A stretch of DNA of 64,000 nt. Origin: Clostridia bacterium (GTDB lineage: Bacteria; Bacillota; Peptococcia; DRI-13; UBA5745). The DNA is taken from positions 28,146-92,145 of the forward strand of contig JAHDPO010000012.1 in the NCBI GenBank assembly GCA_018434325.1, given 5' to 3'. Made by a program: the position numbers and the translations under genes. Under the pieces are notes generated by a model. It was not told where the DNA came from and searched no databases. It was given only the letters and a program-made list of their open reading frames with translations. Positions within the stretch are counted from its first letter, which is position 1. Every line of letters begins with the position of its first letter. Shown here one piece after another: positions 36,473-44,429 of the stretch.

Positions 36473-37145
36473 GATCACTGGATAACAGGTTTTGGGGCGT
36501 ATCTTCCATGGCAATGGTGCCAGTTTCGATTACATAGGCTCTATGCGCGACTTTCAGGGCTTTAAAGGCATTTTGTTCTGATAAAAGGATACCTACTCCG
36601 GTAGCGTTGACCTCAGGAATCTTCGCAAAAAGCTGCTCCGTCAAAAGGGGCGATAAGCCCAGGGAGGGTTCATCAAGCAACAGCAGTTTAGGGCGGCACA
36701 TCAAGGCTCTGGCAATGGCCAGCATCTGTTGCTCACCGCCGGATAAGGTACCGGCATATTGGGTATATCTGATTTTCAGTACCGGGAACATAGCATACAT
36801 GTTCTCTTCATCCCTGGCAATCTCCGCCTTATCCTTGCGCAGATAAGCTCCCATCCGCAAGTTTTCCCGGACGGTAAGATTAGGAAAAAGCCGCCGCCGT
36901 TCCGGCGACAAGCCCATACCCATTTTGGCCGCCACATTAGGTTTGGCCGGTACTTCCTTGCCTTCAAAAATTACTTTTCCCGAAGTGGGTTTCAGACAGC
37001 CAAAGATAGTCCAGATCAGCGTCGTCTTACCGGCGCCGTTGGCGCCCACTAAAGATACGATTTCTCCGGGCTTGACTTCCAAGGACACACTATCTAAAGC
37101 CCTGATCTTGCCGTAATGAACGGTGAGGTTTTGTATCTCAAGCAT
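36435..37145 (-). CDS. livF: ABC transporter ATP-binding protein LivF-like
   Basis: This 236-residue ATPase of the branched-chain amino acid type (HAAT family) has Walker A GANGAGKTT, the signature LSGGEQQMLAIARAL and Walker B LLLLDEPSLGLSP. It pairs with LivG to power LivHM. It overlaps livG by 8 bp. The C-terminus overlaps the start of the sigma-54 regulator. The substrate may be a hydroxy acid or sulfonate rather than leucine, judging by the operon. Confidence 0.95.
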   Translation of the reverse strand: MLEIQNLTVHYGKIRALDSVSLEVKPGEIVSLVGANGAGKTTLIWTIFGCLKPTSGKVIFEGKEVPAKPNVAAKMGMGLSPERRRLFPNLTVRENLRMGAYLRKDKAEIARDEENMYAMFPVLKIRYTQYAGTLSGGEQQMLAIARALMCRPKLLLLDEPSLGLSPLLTEQLFAKIPEVNATGVGILLSEQNAFKALKVAHRAYVIETGTIAMEDTPQNLLSSDHVRQSYLGFRAV

Positions 37146-37905
37146 TTTTATAATCCTCCCCCAAATAAGCTTTCAGCACCTCTTCATTGTTTTGCAGCTC
37201 TTCAGGAGTGCCTTCGGCCAATTTTGTACCAAAATTCAGCACGACGATCCTCGGGCAAATAGACATGATCAAATCCATTCTATGCTCAATCAAGACAATC
37301 ATTAACGCAAATTCCCGGTGCACCATGCAGATTAATTCTTTTAAATCCACAATTTCCTCCGGGTTCATACCGGCAGCAGGCTCATCCAAAAGAATAAGCT
37401 TCGGTTTTAAAGCTAAGGCTCTGGCAATTTCCAACCGCCTGGATAAGCCATAGGGCAAAGATCCTGCCACCCGCTTGGCATGGTCCTGCAAACCCACCAA
37501 CTCCAAATAGGTCATGGCCTCTTTGATGATCTCTTTGTTTTGCCGGCCTACCAAAGGCAGACCCAGGACAGCGCTGGGCAATTGATAATGAAGTTTATTA
37601 TGAAAAGCAATCTTAACATTATCCAAAACCGTCAGCTTATTGAAAAGCCGGATGTTCTGAAAGGTTCTGGCAATACCCTTTTCTACCACATGGTGAGGCG
37701 CCATACCCCCAATGTTTTCTCCATCAAAACTGATGGTCCCCCCATCGGGTTTATATACCCCGGTAATCAGGTTAAACATGGTGGTCTTTCCCGCCCCGTT
37801 AGGACCGATCAGACCCAGAATCTCCCCGGGATGCGCTTTCATCGAAAAGCCGGAAACTGCCTTAATACCTCCAAAGGTCTTTGTTACATTATTTAGTTCC
37901 AGCAC
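37138..37905 (-). CDS. livG: ABC transporter ATP-binding protein LivG-like
   Basis: This 255-residue ATPase has GPNGAGKTTMFNLITG (Walker A), a signature helix SLPYGLSRRLEIARALA (degenerate, as usual in LivG) and LILLDEPAAGMNPEE. It also has the LivG-typical GIARTFQNIRLF. The stop overlaps livF by 8 bp. It lies 2 bp downstream of livM. Confidence 0.95.
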   Translation of the reverse strand: MLELNNVTKTFGGIKAVSGFSMKAHPGEILGLIGPNGAGKTTMFNLITGVYKPDGGTISFDGENIGGMAPHHVVEKGIARTFQNIRLFNKLTVLDNVKIAFHNKLHYQLPSAVLGLPLVGRQNKEIIKEAMTYLELVGLQDHAKRVAGSLPYGLSRRLEIARALALKPKLILLDEPAAGMNPEEIVDLKELICMVHREFALMIVLIEHRMDLIMSICPRIVVLNFGTKLAEGTPEELQNNEEVLKAYLGEDYKNA

Positions 37906-37907
37906 CC

Positions 37908-38771
37908 TTAGCTCCCCTCCTTCTTCAAACGGCGAAAGAGACCTTTGCCCAGCTCCGTAAGTTCATGATAGCCCATGAGGCCTGAAGGGCGGAAAACCAT
38001 AATCAGAATCAACACCAGGCCATAGATGACTAAGCGCCACATATTAGCAATGCGCAGCATTTCCGGTAAAGCAATAAAGAAGATCGCCATGATCACCGGC
38101 CCGGAAATACTGCCGATACCCCCGGCAACCACAGCAGCCACCAATTGGGTGGATTGTACCTGCGTAAACATAACCGGCTGAATATACATGAGAAAATGGG
38201 CCAGCAAGGCGCCGCCGACGCCGCAAAAAAAGGCGCTGCCGGCCAAAGACAGCATTTTGGTGGCGAATAAATTGATACCCATCATCTCAGCCGCAATCGG
38301 ATCTTCTCGCACAGCAATGGCCCGCCAGCCATACCGGGAAACAATAAAACTCCGGGCCAGCCAGCAGCAAACAGCCAAAACCAGAATGACTACCGGCAGA
38401 GTGCTATATTTTTCTATACCTGCTAAACCTCTGGCCCCCTGAGTAATGTTTAAGTTTTCTAAAACCACCCGGACTGCCTCGCCAAAGCCCATGATGGCGA
38501 TAACGAAATAATCGCTGCGCAGCTTGGCCTTGAGGGTAGGCACACCGATAATAAAAGAAACCACGACTGATCCTAAACCGCCCAAAATCAAGGCCAAGAT
38601 AAAAGGCACATGATAATAGAAGGTCAATATAGCGGAAACATATGCTCCGATACCGATAAAAGCGGCATGACCCAGGGAAAACTGACCGGTAAAGCCGGTA
38701 AATAAAGCCAGACCAAGAACAGATACAGCCTGGATGCAGCCCAGAGTTAAAACGCTGTTAATATAGCCCAT
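37908..38771 (-). CDS. livM: ABC transporter permease LivM-like
   Basis: This 287-residue integral membrane protein has about eight membrane helices and the LivM signatures GFTGQFSLGHAAFIGIGAYVSA and GWRAIAVREDPIAAEMMGIN. It forms the membrane channel with LivH. It lies 21 bp after livH. Confidence 0.95.
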   Translation of the reverse strand: MGYINSVLTLGCIQAVSVLGLALFTGFTGQFSLGHAAFIGIGAYVSAILTFYYHVPFILALILGGLGSVVVSFIIGVPTLKAKLRSDYFVIAIMGFGEAVRVVLENLNITQGARGLAGIEKYSTLPVVILVLAVCCWLARSFIVSRYGWRAIAVREDPIAAEMMGINLFATKMLSLAGSAFFCGVGGALLAHFLMYIQPVMFTQVQSTQLVAAVVAGGIGSISGPVIMAIFFIALPEMLRIANMWRLVIYGLVLILIMVFRPSGLMGYHELTELGKGLFRRLKKEGS

Positions 38772-38792
38772 ATCCCTTTCTCCTCTCCTTGG

Positions 38793-39665
38793 TCATAGTT
38801 TTTCATCCAGGGTTTTGCCAAACAAGCCGGAAGGTAAAACCAGCAGCAGGATGATCAGCATAGAGAAACTGAACACATCCCGCAAAGTGGTGGAAATATA
38901 GGCGGAGACAAAGCTTTCCACCAAACCCAGGATTAGCCCCCCCACGATGGCTCCCGGCAAACTGCCGATACCGCCAATAACTGCCGCTATATAGGCTTTA
39001 TTAGTGATCACTCCCATGGTGGGATAGACGAGATACTTCACTCCCAAAAACACTCCGGCAATACCGGCGAAACCGCCGGCCAGGGCAAAAACCACCATCA
39101 GCAAACCGTCAATATTAACCCCTAGAGTAGAGGCCACCAGCATATCCCGGGAGGCTGCCCGTATGGCGGTGCCCATCATGGTTTTATTGAGGAATAGAGT
39201 CAGTAAAATGATGAAAAAGGTGGAGATGGACAAGGCCACAATATCTAAAAGGCCCACATAGGCGCCGCCGATGGAAATAGAACCGGTAAAAAAGCTGGGA
39301 TAAGAATAGAAGTGGGAGCCTACGGTAACGTAAACCATGTTTTCCAAAAACATAGCCGCGCCCATGGCGCTGATCATAAAATATAGAGGCACCGCTTTGC
39401 GCAGCCGCAAAGGACGATAGGCCAGTTTCTCATTTAATATGGAAATGACGGCTGTACCAATCATAGCTCCCAGCATGGAAGCACCAATGCCTAAGCCCAG
39501 ACTGGAACAGAGATAATAGCCAAAATAGGCTCCCAGCATGATAATAACGCCATGGGCGAAATTACTGAAATTTAAAATACTGAATACCAGGGAATACCCC
39601 ACCGCCATAAGAGCATAAACCCCGCCTATGGCCAAGCCGGTGACCAAGGTCTGCAGTAACATCAA
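38793..39665 (-). CDS. livH: ABC transporter permease LivH-like
   Basis: This 290-residue permease has the LivH pattern TGLAIGGVYALMAVGYSLVFSILNFSNFAHG at the start and GGIGSLPGAIVGGLILGLVES near the end. It lies 75 bp downstream of livK, separated by a strong hairpin (39699-39732). Confidence 0.95.
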   Translation of the reverse strand: MMLLQTLVTGLAIGGVYALMAVGYSLVFSILNFSNFAHGVIIMLGAYFGYYLCSSLGLGIGASMLGAMIGTAVISILNEKLAYRPLRLRKAVPLYFMISAMGAAMFLENMVYVTVGSHFYSYPSFFTGSISIGGAYVGLLDIVALSISTFFIILLTLFLNKTMMGTAIRAASRDMLVASTLGVNIDGLLMVVFALAGGFAGIAGVFLGVKYLVYPTMGVITNKAYIAAVIGGIGSLPGAIVGGLILGLVESFVSAYISTTLRDVFSFSMLIILLLVLPSGLFGKTLDEKL

Positions 39666-39698
39666 ACAGCCTCCTTTCCTCTTTCTGTCATAAACGAA

Positions 39699-39732
39699 GG
39701 CGGCGGAAGCGCCTCTTTAGCGCTCCGCCGCC
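39699..39732 (-). promoter_or_regulatory. Stable intercistronic hairpin between livK and livH
   Basis: GGCGGCGG (39699-39706) pairs with CCGCCGCC (39725-39732), with further GCGC pairing inside. There is no T run after it. Hairpins at this place often protect or partly terminate the binding-protein message so that more binding protein than permease is made; that role is inference. Confidence 0.65.
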
Positions 39733-39740
39733 AAAGAGCA

Positions 39741-40976
39741 CTAGTTCACTGCCGGGGCAAACGTCATCACATATTTGAAGGCATTGTTCTCTATAGTCAT
39801 AATGTAGGCCGCCCGATCTAAGGGATTATGAGTTGCCGGATCCACATTGAAGCTGTCCGTTGTTAAAACCTCCAAATCTTTCGTATTCTCCAGTTCTGTT
39901 GCTATCTTTTCACCATCTGTGCTGCCGGCCCGCTCAATAGAATCGGCCAGCCAAAGCATGGCGTCGTAGGCTAAAATAGCATTCCGCACCACATCGCCTT
40001 TGAAGGCGCTTTTGTTTTCCTCTACCCAGCCCTTGATCCGGGGATCATCAAAGCTGGCCAGATTGATAAAGTAAGCTCCTTCCACCGCTTCTTTTCCTAA
40101 AGACAAGATATCGGGGCTGGCCCAGTTATCCCCGCCCATGAAAATGGATTCAATTTTGATATCCCGAGCCTGCTTGCAGATCAAGGCCGCATCTTTTTGC
40201 GTAACCGGCAGGAAAAGCAATTCCGGGCTGGTCTCCTTGATTTTGCCTAAGGGAGCCCGGAAATCAAGTTCACCGGTACGATAGGCTTCCTTGCCGGTAA
40301 TGGTGCCGCCGGCAGCGATAAAGGCTTCTTCAAAGTAAGTAGCCAGCCATTGGGAATAGTCGCTGCCCACATCATAGAGAATAGCGGCATTTTTGACGCC
40401 CAGCTCTTTAAAAGCGTATTGAGCCGTGGCCGTGCCCTGATAAGGGTCGATAAAGCAAACCCGGAAAACATATTTATTTAAGGCGCCGGTTTCTTTATTT
40501 ATGGTGACATAGGGATTGGAAGATGTAGTTGAAATCATCGGGATCTTAGCGGCGGTGACAATGGGGGTAGCCGACATGGCTACGCCGCTTTGGGCTACGC
40601 CAATTATGGCATGGACTTTCTCCTGATCCACCAGGCGGCGTACTGCATTGACGGTTTCTGCCGGATCAGCCCGGGTATCGGCTTTAACCAGAACCACTTC
40701 CCGGCCCAGGATGCCGCCGGCTTCGTTAACCGCTTTTACTGCCAATTCTAATCCTGTAGCTTCGGATTGACCGAAAACGGAAGCATCGCCGGTCAAAGCA
40801 ACAGCATGGCCGATTTTAATTGGTTCACCGCTAAAACTGGGCGCCGGATCGGAAGAAGCGGTTTGAGCGGAAGTGGCTGGCGATGTCGTTGCCCCTCCAT
40901 TGCCGGCATTGCCGCATCCAATCAAAGAAATAAGAAAGAGCATCACTAAAAGCACTGCACCAAAACGTTTTATCAT
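39741..40976 (-). CDS. livK: ABC transporter substrate-binding lipoprotein LivK-like
   Basis: This 411-residue exported type-1 periplasmic-binding-fold protein has a lipoprotein signal with lipobox LISLIGC and a Ser/Thr/Ala-rich linker. The fold starts at EPIKIGHAVALTGDASVFGQSEATGLELAVKAVNEAGGILG, typical of amino acid/amide HAAT receptors. Ligand unknown. It lies 56 bp after the dehydrogenase gene and starts the transporter part of the sigma-54 operon. Confidence 0.94.
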   Translation of the reverse strand: MIKRFGAVLLVMLFLISLIGCGNAGNGGATTSPATSAQTASSDPAPSFSGEPIKIGHAVALTGDASVFGQSEATGLELAVKAVNEAGGILGREVVLVKADTRADPAETVNAVRRLVDQEKVHAIIGVAQSGVAMSATPIVTAAKIPMISTTSSNPYVTINKETGALNKYVFRVCFIDPYQGTATAQYAFKELGVKNAAILYDVGSDYSQWLATYFEEAFIAAGGTITGKEAYRTGELDFRAPLGKIKETSPELLFLPVTQKDAALICKQARDIKIESIFMGGDNWASPDILSLGKEAVEGAYFINLASFDDPRIKGWVEENKSAFKGDVVRNAILAYDAMLWLADSIERAGSTDGEKIATELENTKDLEVLTTDSFNVDPATHNPLDRAAYIMTIENNAFKYVMTFAPAVN

Positions 40977-41032
40977 TTTCTTTCCTTCCTTTCCTTTTAT
41001 GTTTTAATCTCAACTTGAAAACTTGCTCCCCA

Positions 41033-42004
41033 TCACCTCCCCTGCGGGTTGACAACCCTGGCTTTATCATATTCACCTCGCAACACAGCGATTACATCCA
41101 TAGCGGAGTACAGGGACATATTATCCATGCTGTTTTCAGCATTGGCTCCAATATGAGGTGTAGTGAGAAGATTAGGGCAGTCAAACAAAGGATCATCAGC
41201 TGCCGGCGGCTCCTGGCTAAAAACATCCAAAGCCGCTCCGGCAATAACACCCTCCTTTAAAGCGGCAATCAGCGCTTTATCGTCCACCAATGCACCACGG
41301 GCACAATTGATGAGGTAGGCTGTTTTTTTCATCAAGCAAAGGCGTTCCTGATTAATCACATGATGCATTTCCCCGGTATAAGGGCAATTCAGGGAAACAA
41401 AGTCGCCTTGCCTTAACCCTGCTTCCAGGCTATCCACTTTTGTTATGCCTTCCTTTTCCAGCTCCTCCCGGGAGACATAGGGATCGTAGCCCAAAATATT
41501 CATGCCAAAGCCCAGCCGGCCAATCCTGGCCAAGCGCCTGCCGATAGCACCCATACCTATGATAAACAAAGTTGTTCCTTCCAAATTCCGGCCGATCAAT
41601 CTATTGCGGGAGGCATAATCCCGGTCCAACCGGAGAGCGATATCGGCCTCGGCTATTTTCCGGCTAAGCATCAGCATAAAACCGGCAACTGTCTCCGCCA
41701 CCGACTGGGCATTGGCTCCGGGGGTATTTACGACAAAAATCCCTCTTTTGGTGGCCTCGGCTACGTCGATATGATCCGTTCCTACCCCATGGGATGCCAC
41801 GGCTTTCAGCTTGGGAGCCTGAGAAAAAACACGCTGATCAATTTTCGTATTTCTGCTGATGATTGCATCGCAGTCTCCGGCTAAGCCGGCAACCGTTTCC
41901 GGGTCCGGATTTGGCGATATAAGGACTTCTGCTTCCCTTTCCAGATAAGCCATGCCGATGGGCCGTATGGGCTCTGTCAATAAAACTTTGATTTTTTTCT
42001 CCAT
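41033..42004 (-). CDS. D-isomer-specific 2-hydroxyacid dehydrogenase (SerA/SlcC-like)
   Basis: This 323-residue NAD-dependent dehydrogenase has the Rossmann motif GMGAIGRRLA and the catalytic triad of the family: Arg in NCARGALVD, Glu in DVFSQEPP and His in TPHIGANA. It lacks the regulatory ACT domain of full-length SerA. Phosphoglycerate, hydroxypyruvate and sulfolactate (SlcC) dehydrogenases all belong here. ATG at 42004 has GGAGG 9 nt upstream; the frame extends to 42046. It follows the DUF2088 gene by 53 bp. Confidence 0.92.
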   Translation of the reverse strand: MEKKIKVLLTEPIRPIGMAYLEREAEVLISPNPDPETVAGLAGDCDAIISRNTKIDQRVFSQAPKLKAVASHGVGTDHIDVAEATKRGIFVVNTPGANAQSVAETVAGFMLMLSRKIAEADIALRLDRDYASRNRLIGRNLEGTTLFIIGMGAIGRRLARIGRLGFGMNILGYDPYVSREELEKEGITKVDSLEAGLRQGDFVSLNCPYTGEMHHVINQERLCLMKKTAYLINCARGALVDDKALIAALKEGVIAGAALDVFSQEPPAADDPLFDCPNLLTTPHIGANAENSMDNMSLYSAMDVIAVLRGEYDKARVVNPQGR

Positions 42005-42057
42005 GGATGCATCCTCCCTATTTTCCGGGTTGATTTTGACTGACATTTACCATCTCG

Positions 42058-43338
42058 TTAAAAAACTGTCACCAGATTACCTTCGCTATCAAATTCCAGA
42101 GGAAAGGGTTCAGACAAGATTTCTATTTGGTCCGGATAAGGACATTTAGCCAATAAAGCCGGGGAAACTAAAATCTCCTCAATTTCCAGGCTGTTCTTAA
42201 TTAAAATAAATTCCGGGTTTTCCCGGTCAATATTCCAGCAGCTGCCAATCAACGCTTGAAATACGCTTAAATCATTATCCAGAATAATCGGTATTTTATA
42301 GTCAAAAGGGTTTCCTGTCGTTAGAAAGTTGGCATAAGTGGCTGCCATATCCAGCTTTTCATAGAGCCGGCGGCAAACAATGTCTGCTTTACCCATGCCG
42401 ACAGCCGAGCCATAGGTTTCCTCAGACAGATCCAAGATGCCCACTCGTTTAGCCTCTAAGCCTCCTTCAACAAACTGGCTGCTGAATCTGCCTACTACAT
42501 TGGGATCCATACCGTCGCCGCTAAAATTCTTGCCGATTTGTCGAACCACCAGAATATCGCAGCTGTCAAAATAAATTCTGCCCATCCTGGCTTTTGCTGC
42601 TTGTAGAAGCAACGGTTCTCTTTCCTCAATCTCGCATGCAGGCAAAATCTCGATTTGGCAAGTGCGCTCATAAGCATTCTCCAAAAGAGCCACACCCATG
42701 AGAATAGGGGCTTTCCTAAGAATTTCTCCGCCGATTAAAGGCAGGCGCCGGGCCATGGCCGCAAAACCTTCGGTATGACAAAGGGCAGCCCCCCTTTGCT
42801 TGCCCAGGCCGACAGCCAGCATTTTCATCAGTCCGCTTTCATAAGATCCGCGAAAATTGGTATGCGCCTTAATCCTGTTCACCACAATGATGCCTTGGCA
42901 AGCAGCGGCAAAGCTGCCGAAATAAACGGGAATTCCTTCAATCGTACCGATTTGCAGGGTATCCATGGAGCTATGGATCGGGCAGCCCATGGTTTCTTCT
43001 GTAATTCCATAACCCGCTAATATTGCCTCTTGCCCTTGTGCCGTAGCGCCTCCATGGCTGCCCATAGCCGGAATAATCACAGGAACCGCCCCTTTTTCTT
43101 TTACGGCTTCCACCAGGGTTTTCGTAACGAGAACAATATTGGCTATTCCCCGGCTGCCGGCAGTAATGCCGATAGTCTGACCGGGTTCCACTTTTTCCAG
43201 CAAAGCCTGCCGGTCAATGTCGGTTCGAATCTTCTGAATTATTTCTTGATCCGTTAAATAATCCTGTTGAAATTTCTGTCGAATTTTTACCAAATAAGGA
43301 ATCTTTTCTGCCTTGATTAATTGAGAAATCGGAGACAC
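42058..43338 (-). CDS. DUF2088/LarA-like domain protein
   Basis: This 426-residue protein has the DUF2088-type core: GQTIGITAGSRGIANI, VIIPAMGSHGGATAQGQ, VVNRIKAHTNFRGSYESGLMKMLAVGLGKQRGAA. The length equals the nickel-pincer lactate racemase LarA, but I do not see larB, larC or larE nearby and cannot confirm the Ni-cofactor lysine and histidines, so it may not be a racemase. GTG at 43338 is chosen because GGGGGG lies 6 nt upstream; the frame runs to 43452. Neighbouring genes (SDR, D-2-hydroxyacid dehydrogenase) point to handling of a 2-hydroxy acid. Confidence 0.8.
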   Translation of the reverse strand: MSPISQLIKAEKIPYLVKIRQKFQQDYLTDQEIIQKIRTDIDRQALLEKVEPGQTIGITAGSRGIANIVLVTKTLVEAVKEKGAVPVIIPAMGSHGGATAQGQEAILAGYGITEETMGCPIHSSMDTLQIGTIEGIPVYFGSFAAACQGIIVVNRIKAHTNFRGSYESGLMKMLAVGLGKQRGAALCHTEGFAAMARRLPLIGGEILRKAPILMGVALLENAYERTCQIEILPACEIEEREPLLLQAAKARMGRIYFDSCDILVVRQIGKNFSGDGMDPNVVGRFSSQFVEGGLEAKRVGILDLSEETYGSAVGMGKADIVCRRLYEKLDMAATYANFLTTGNPFDYKIPIILDNDLSVFQALIGSCWNIDRENPEFILIKNSLEIEEILVSPALLAKCPYPDQIEILSEPFPLEFDSEGNLVTVF

Positions 43339-43381
43339 TTCTTTCCCCCCTTGCACCATCCCGGAACAATAAATCCTTGCT

Positions 43382-44173
43382 CTATCGGTTTTCTTTTTGC
43401 TGCCAGCTCCAGAGAGGATTTTGCACGGTAAATTTACCGCCGCTGATTTCAATATTGGCGCCTGTAATATATGAGGCCCCTTCCCCGGAGAGAAAAACCG
43501 CTATTTTTGTTAAATCCGTCACCTCCCCCAGCCTGCCTGCAGCAATGGCGCTAACCAGCTCATCATGCCGCGTCTTTATTCCTTCGGCGGTCATTTCCGT
43601 CTTAATATAGCCGGGAATAATCGATAGAACTCTGATGCCATAGGGCGCCATTTCGCCGGCAAGGGACTTGGTCAAACTGTTGACAGCCGCTTTGGCGCAG
43701 GAATAAACAGACCGGCCTGCAGTGGGTATCTGAGAGGCAAAAGAGGATATATTGATAATAACGCCTCCTCCTTTCTGCATTTGTCTGGCCGCTGCCTGGC
43801 ATCCAAAGAAAACGGCTTTGAGGTCAATGGCCATCATTTCATCCCAGAGCTCCTCGGTAATATCCTGCCAACTGATCAAACCGGGCGTATCGATAGCGGC
43901 GTTATTGATCCAGACATCTATGGCGCCCAGCCTGGCCCTGATATTTTGGGCAAAGCTTTCTATTTCCTTGATGTTGGCCATGTCTGCGACCTGATAATAT
44001 ACCGCTGCACCCAGCGCCTTGATTTCTTCTGCTAAAAGCTGCAGTTTTTCTACCCTTCTGCCGCAGACCGCCAAATTCGCTCCGGCGGCAGCATATTCTA
44101 AGGCCATTGCTTTACCAATACCGGAGCCGCCGCCGGTGATGGCTACCACCTTTCCATTCATCTCATTGCTCAA
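43382..44173 (-). CDS. SDR family NAD(P)-dependent oxidoreductase
   Basis: This 263-residue classical short-chain dehydrogenase has the cofactor motif TGGGSGIGKA, NNAA, the active site Ser (INISSFAS) and YSCAK, and PGYIKTEM. TTG at 44173 has AAGGAGGT 7 nt upstream; ATG at 44161 is too far from it. It is the first gene of the operon, directly behind the sigma-54 promoter. The substrate is unknown. Confidence 0.93.
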   Translation of the reverse strand: MSNEMNGKVVAITGGGSGIGKAMALEYAAAGANLAVCGRRVEKLQLLAEEIKALGAAVYYQVADMANIKEIESFAQNIRARLGAIDVWINNAAIDTPGLISWQDITEELWDEMMAIDLKAVFFGCQAAARQMQKGGGVIINISSFASQIPTAGRSVYSCAKAAVNSLTKSLAGEMAPYGIRVLSIIPGYIKTEMTAEGIKTRHDELVSAIAAGRLGEVTDLTKIAVFLSGEGASYITGANIEISGGKFTVQNPLWSWQQKENR

Positions 44174-44190
44174 ATATCCGACCTCCTTAC

Positions 44191-44206
44191 CATCAAATCT
44201 TTGATG
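44191..44206 (-). promoter_or_regulatory. 16-bp palindrome in the leader of the SDR operon
   Basis: CATCAAATCTTTGATG, a perfect palindrome, lies between the sigma-54 promoter and the SDR ribosome binding site. It could be an operator. Confidence 0.5.
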
Positions 44207-44244
44207 AAACCACAGCGACGGATTAACCTTGCAACTGCATTAAT

Positions 44245-44260
44245 TGCAAATTTTGTGCCA
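44245..44260 (-). promoter_or_regulatory. Sigma-54 (-24/-12) promoter
   Basis: On the minus strand the sequence reads TGGCAC-AAAAT-TTGCA, an exact match to the RpoN consensus TGGCAC-N5-TTGCW. It lies about 72 bp upstream of the SDR start. A GCAAG-N7-CTTGC inverted repeat (44273-44289) lies upstream of it and may be a regulator site, although closer than most enhancer sites. Confidence 0.88.
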
Positions 44261-44320
44261 GCGACTTTAAGAGCAAGAAAAAAACTTGCCTCCTCCCGCT
44301 AACCATTATCCGGCAAAGAA

Positions 44321-44350
44321 AAAAGCCCCGATTATTTAATCGGAGCTTTT
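44321..44350 (-). terminator. Terminator of the ilv operon
   Basis: AAAAGC(C)CCGATTA / AATCGG(A)GCTTTT hairpin with a TTTTTTC run on the minus strand, 80-110 bp past the stop of the second acetolactate synthase gene. Confidence 0.85.
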
Positions 44351-44429
44351 CCCTTCCTGCGTAAATCAAGCGAATTCATCTGATAAATCCGCTATATTGA
44401 TGATAAATTCGAGTGGAATTGAAGCTATT

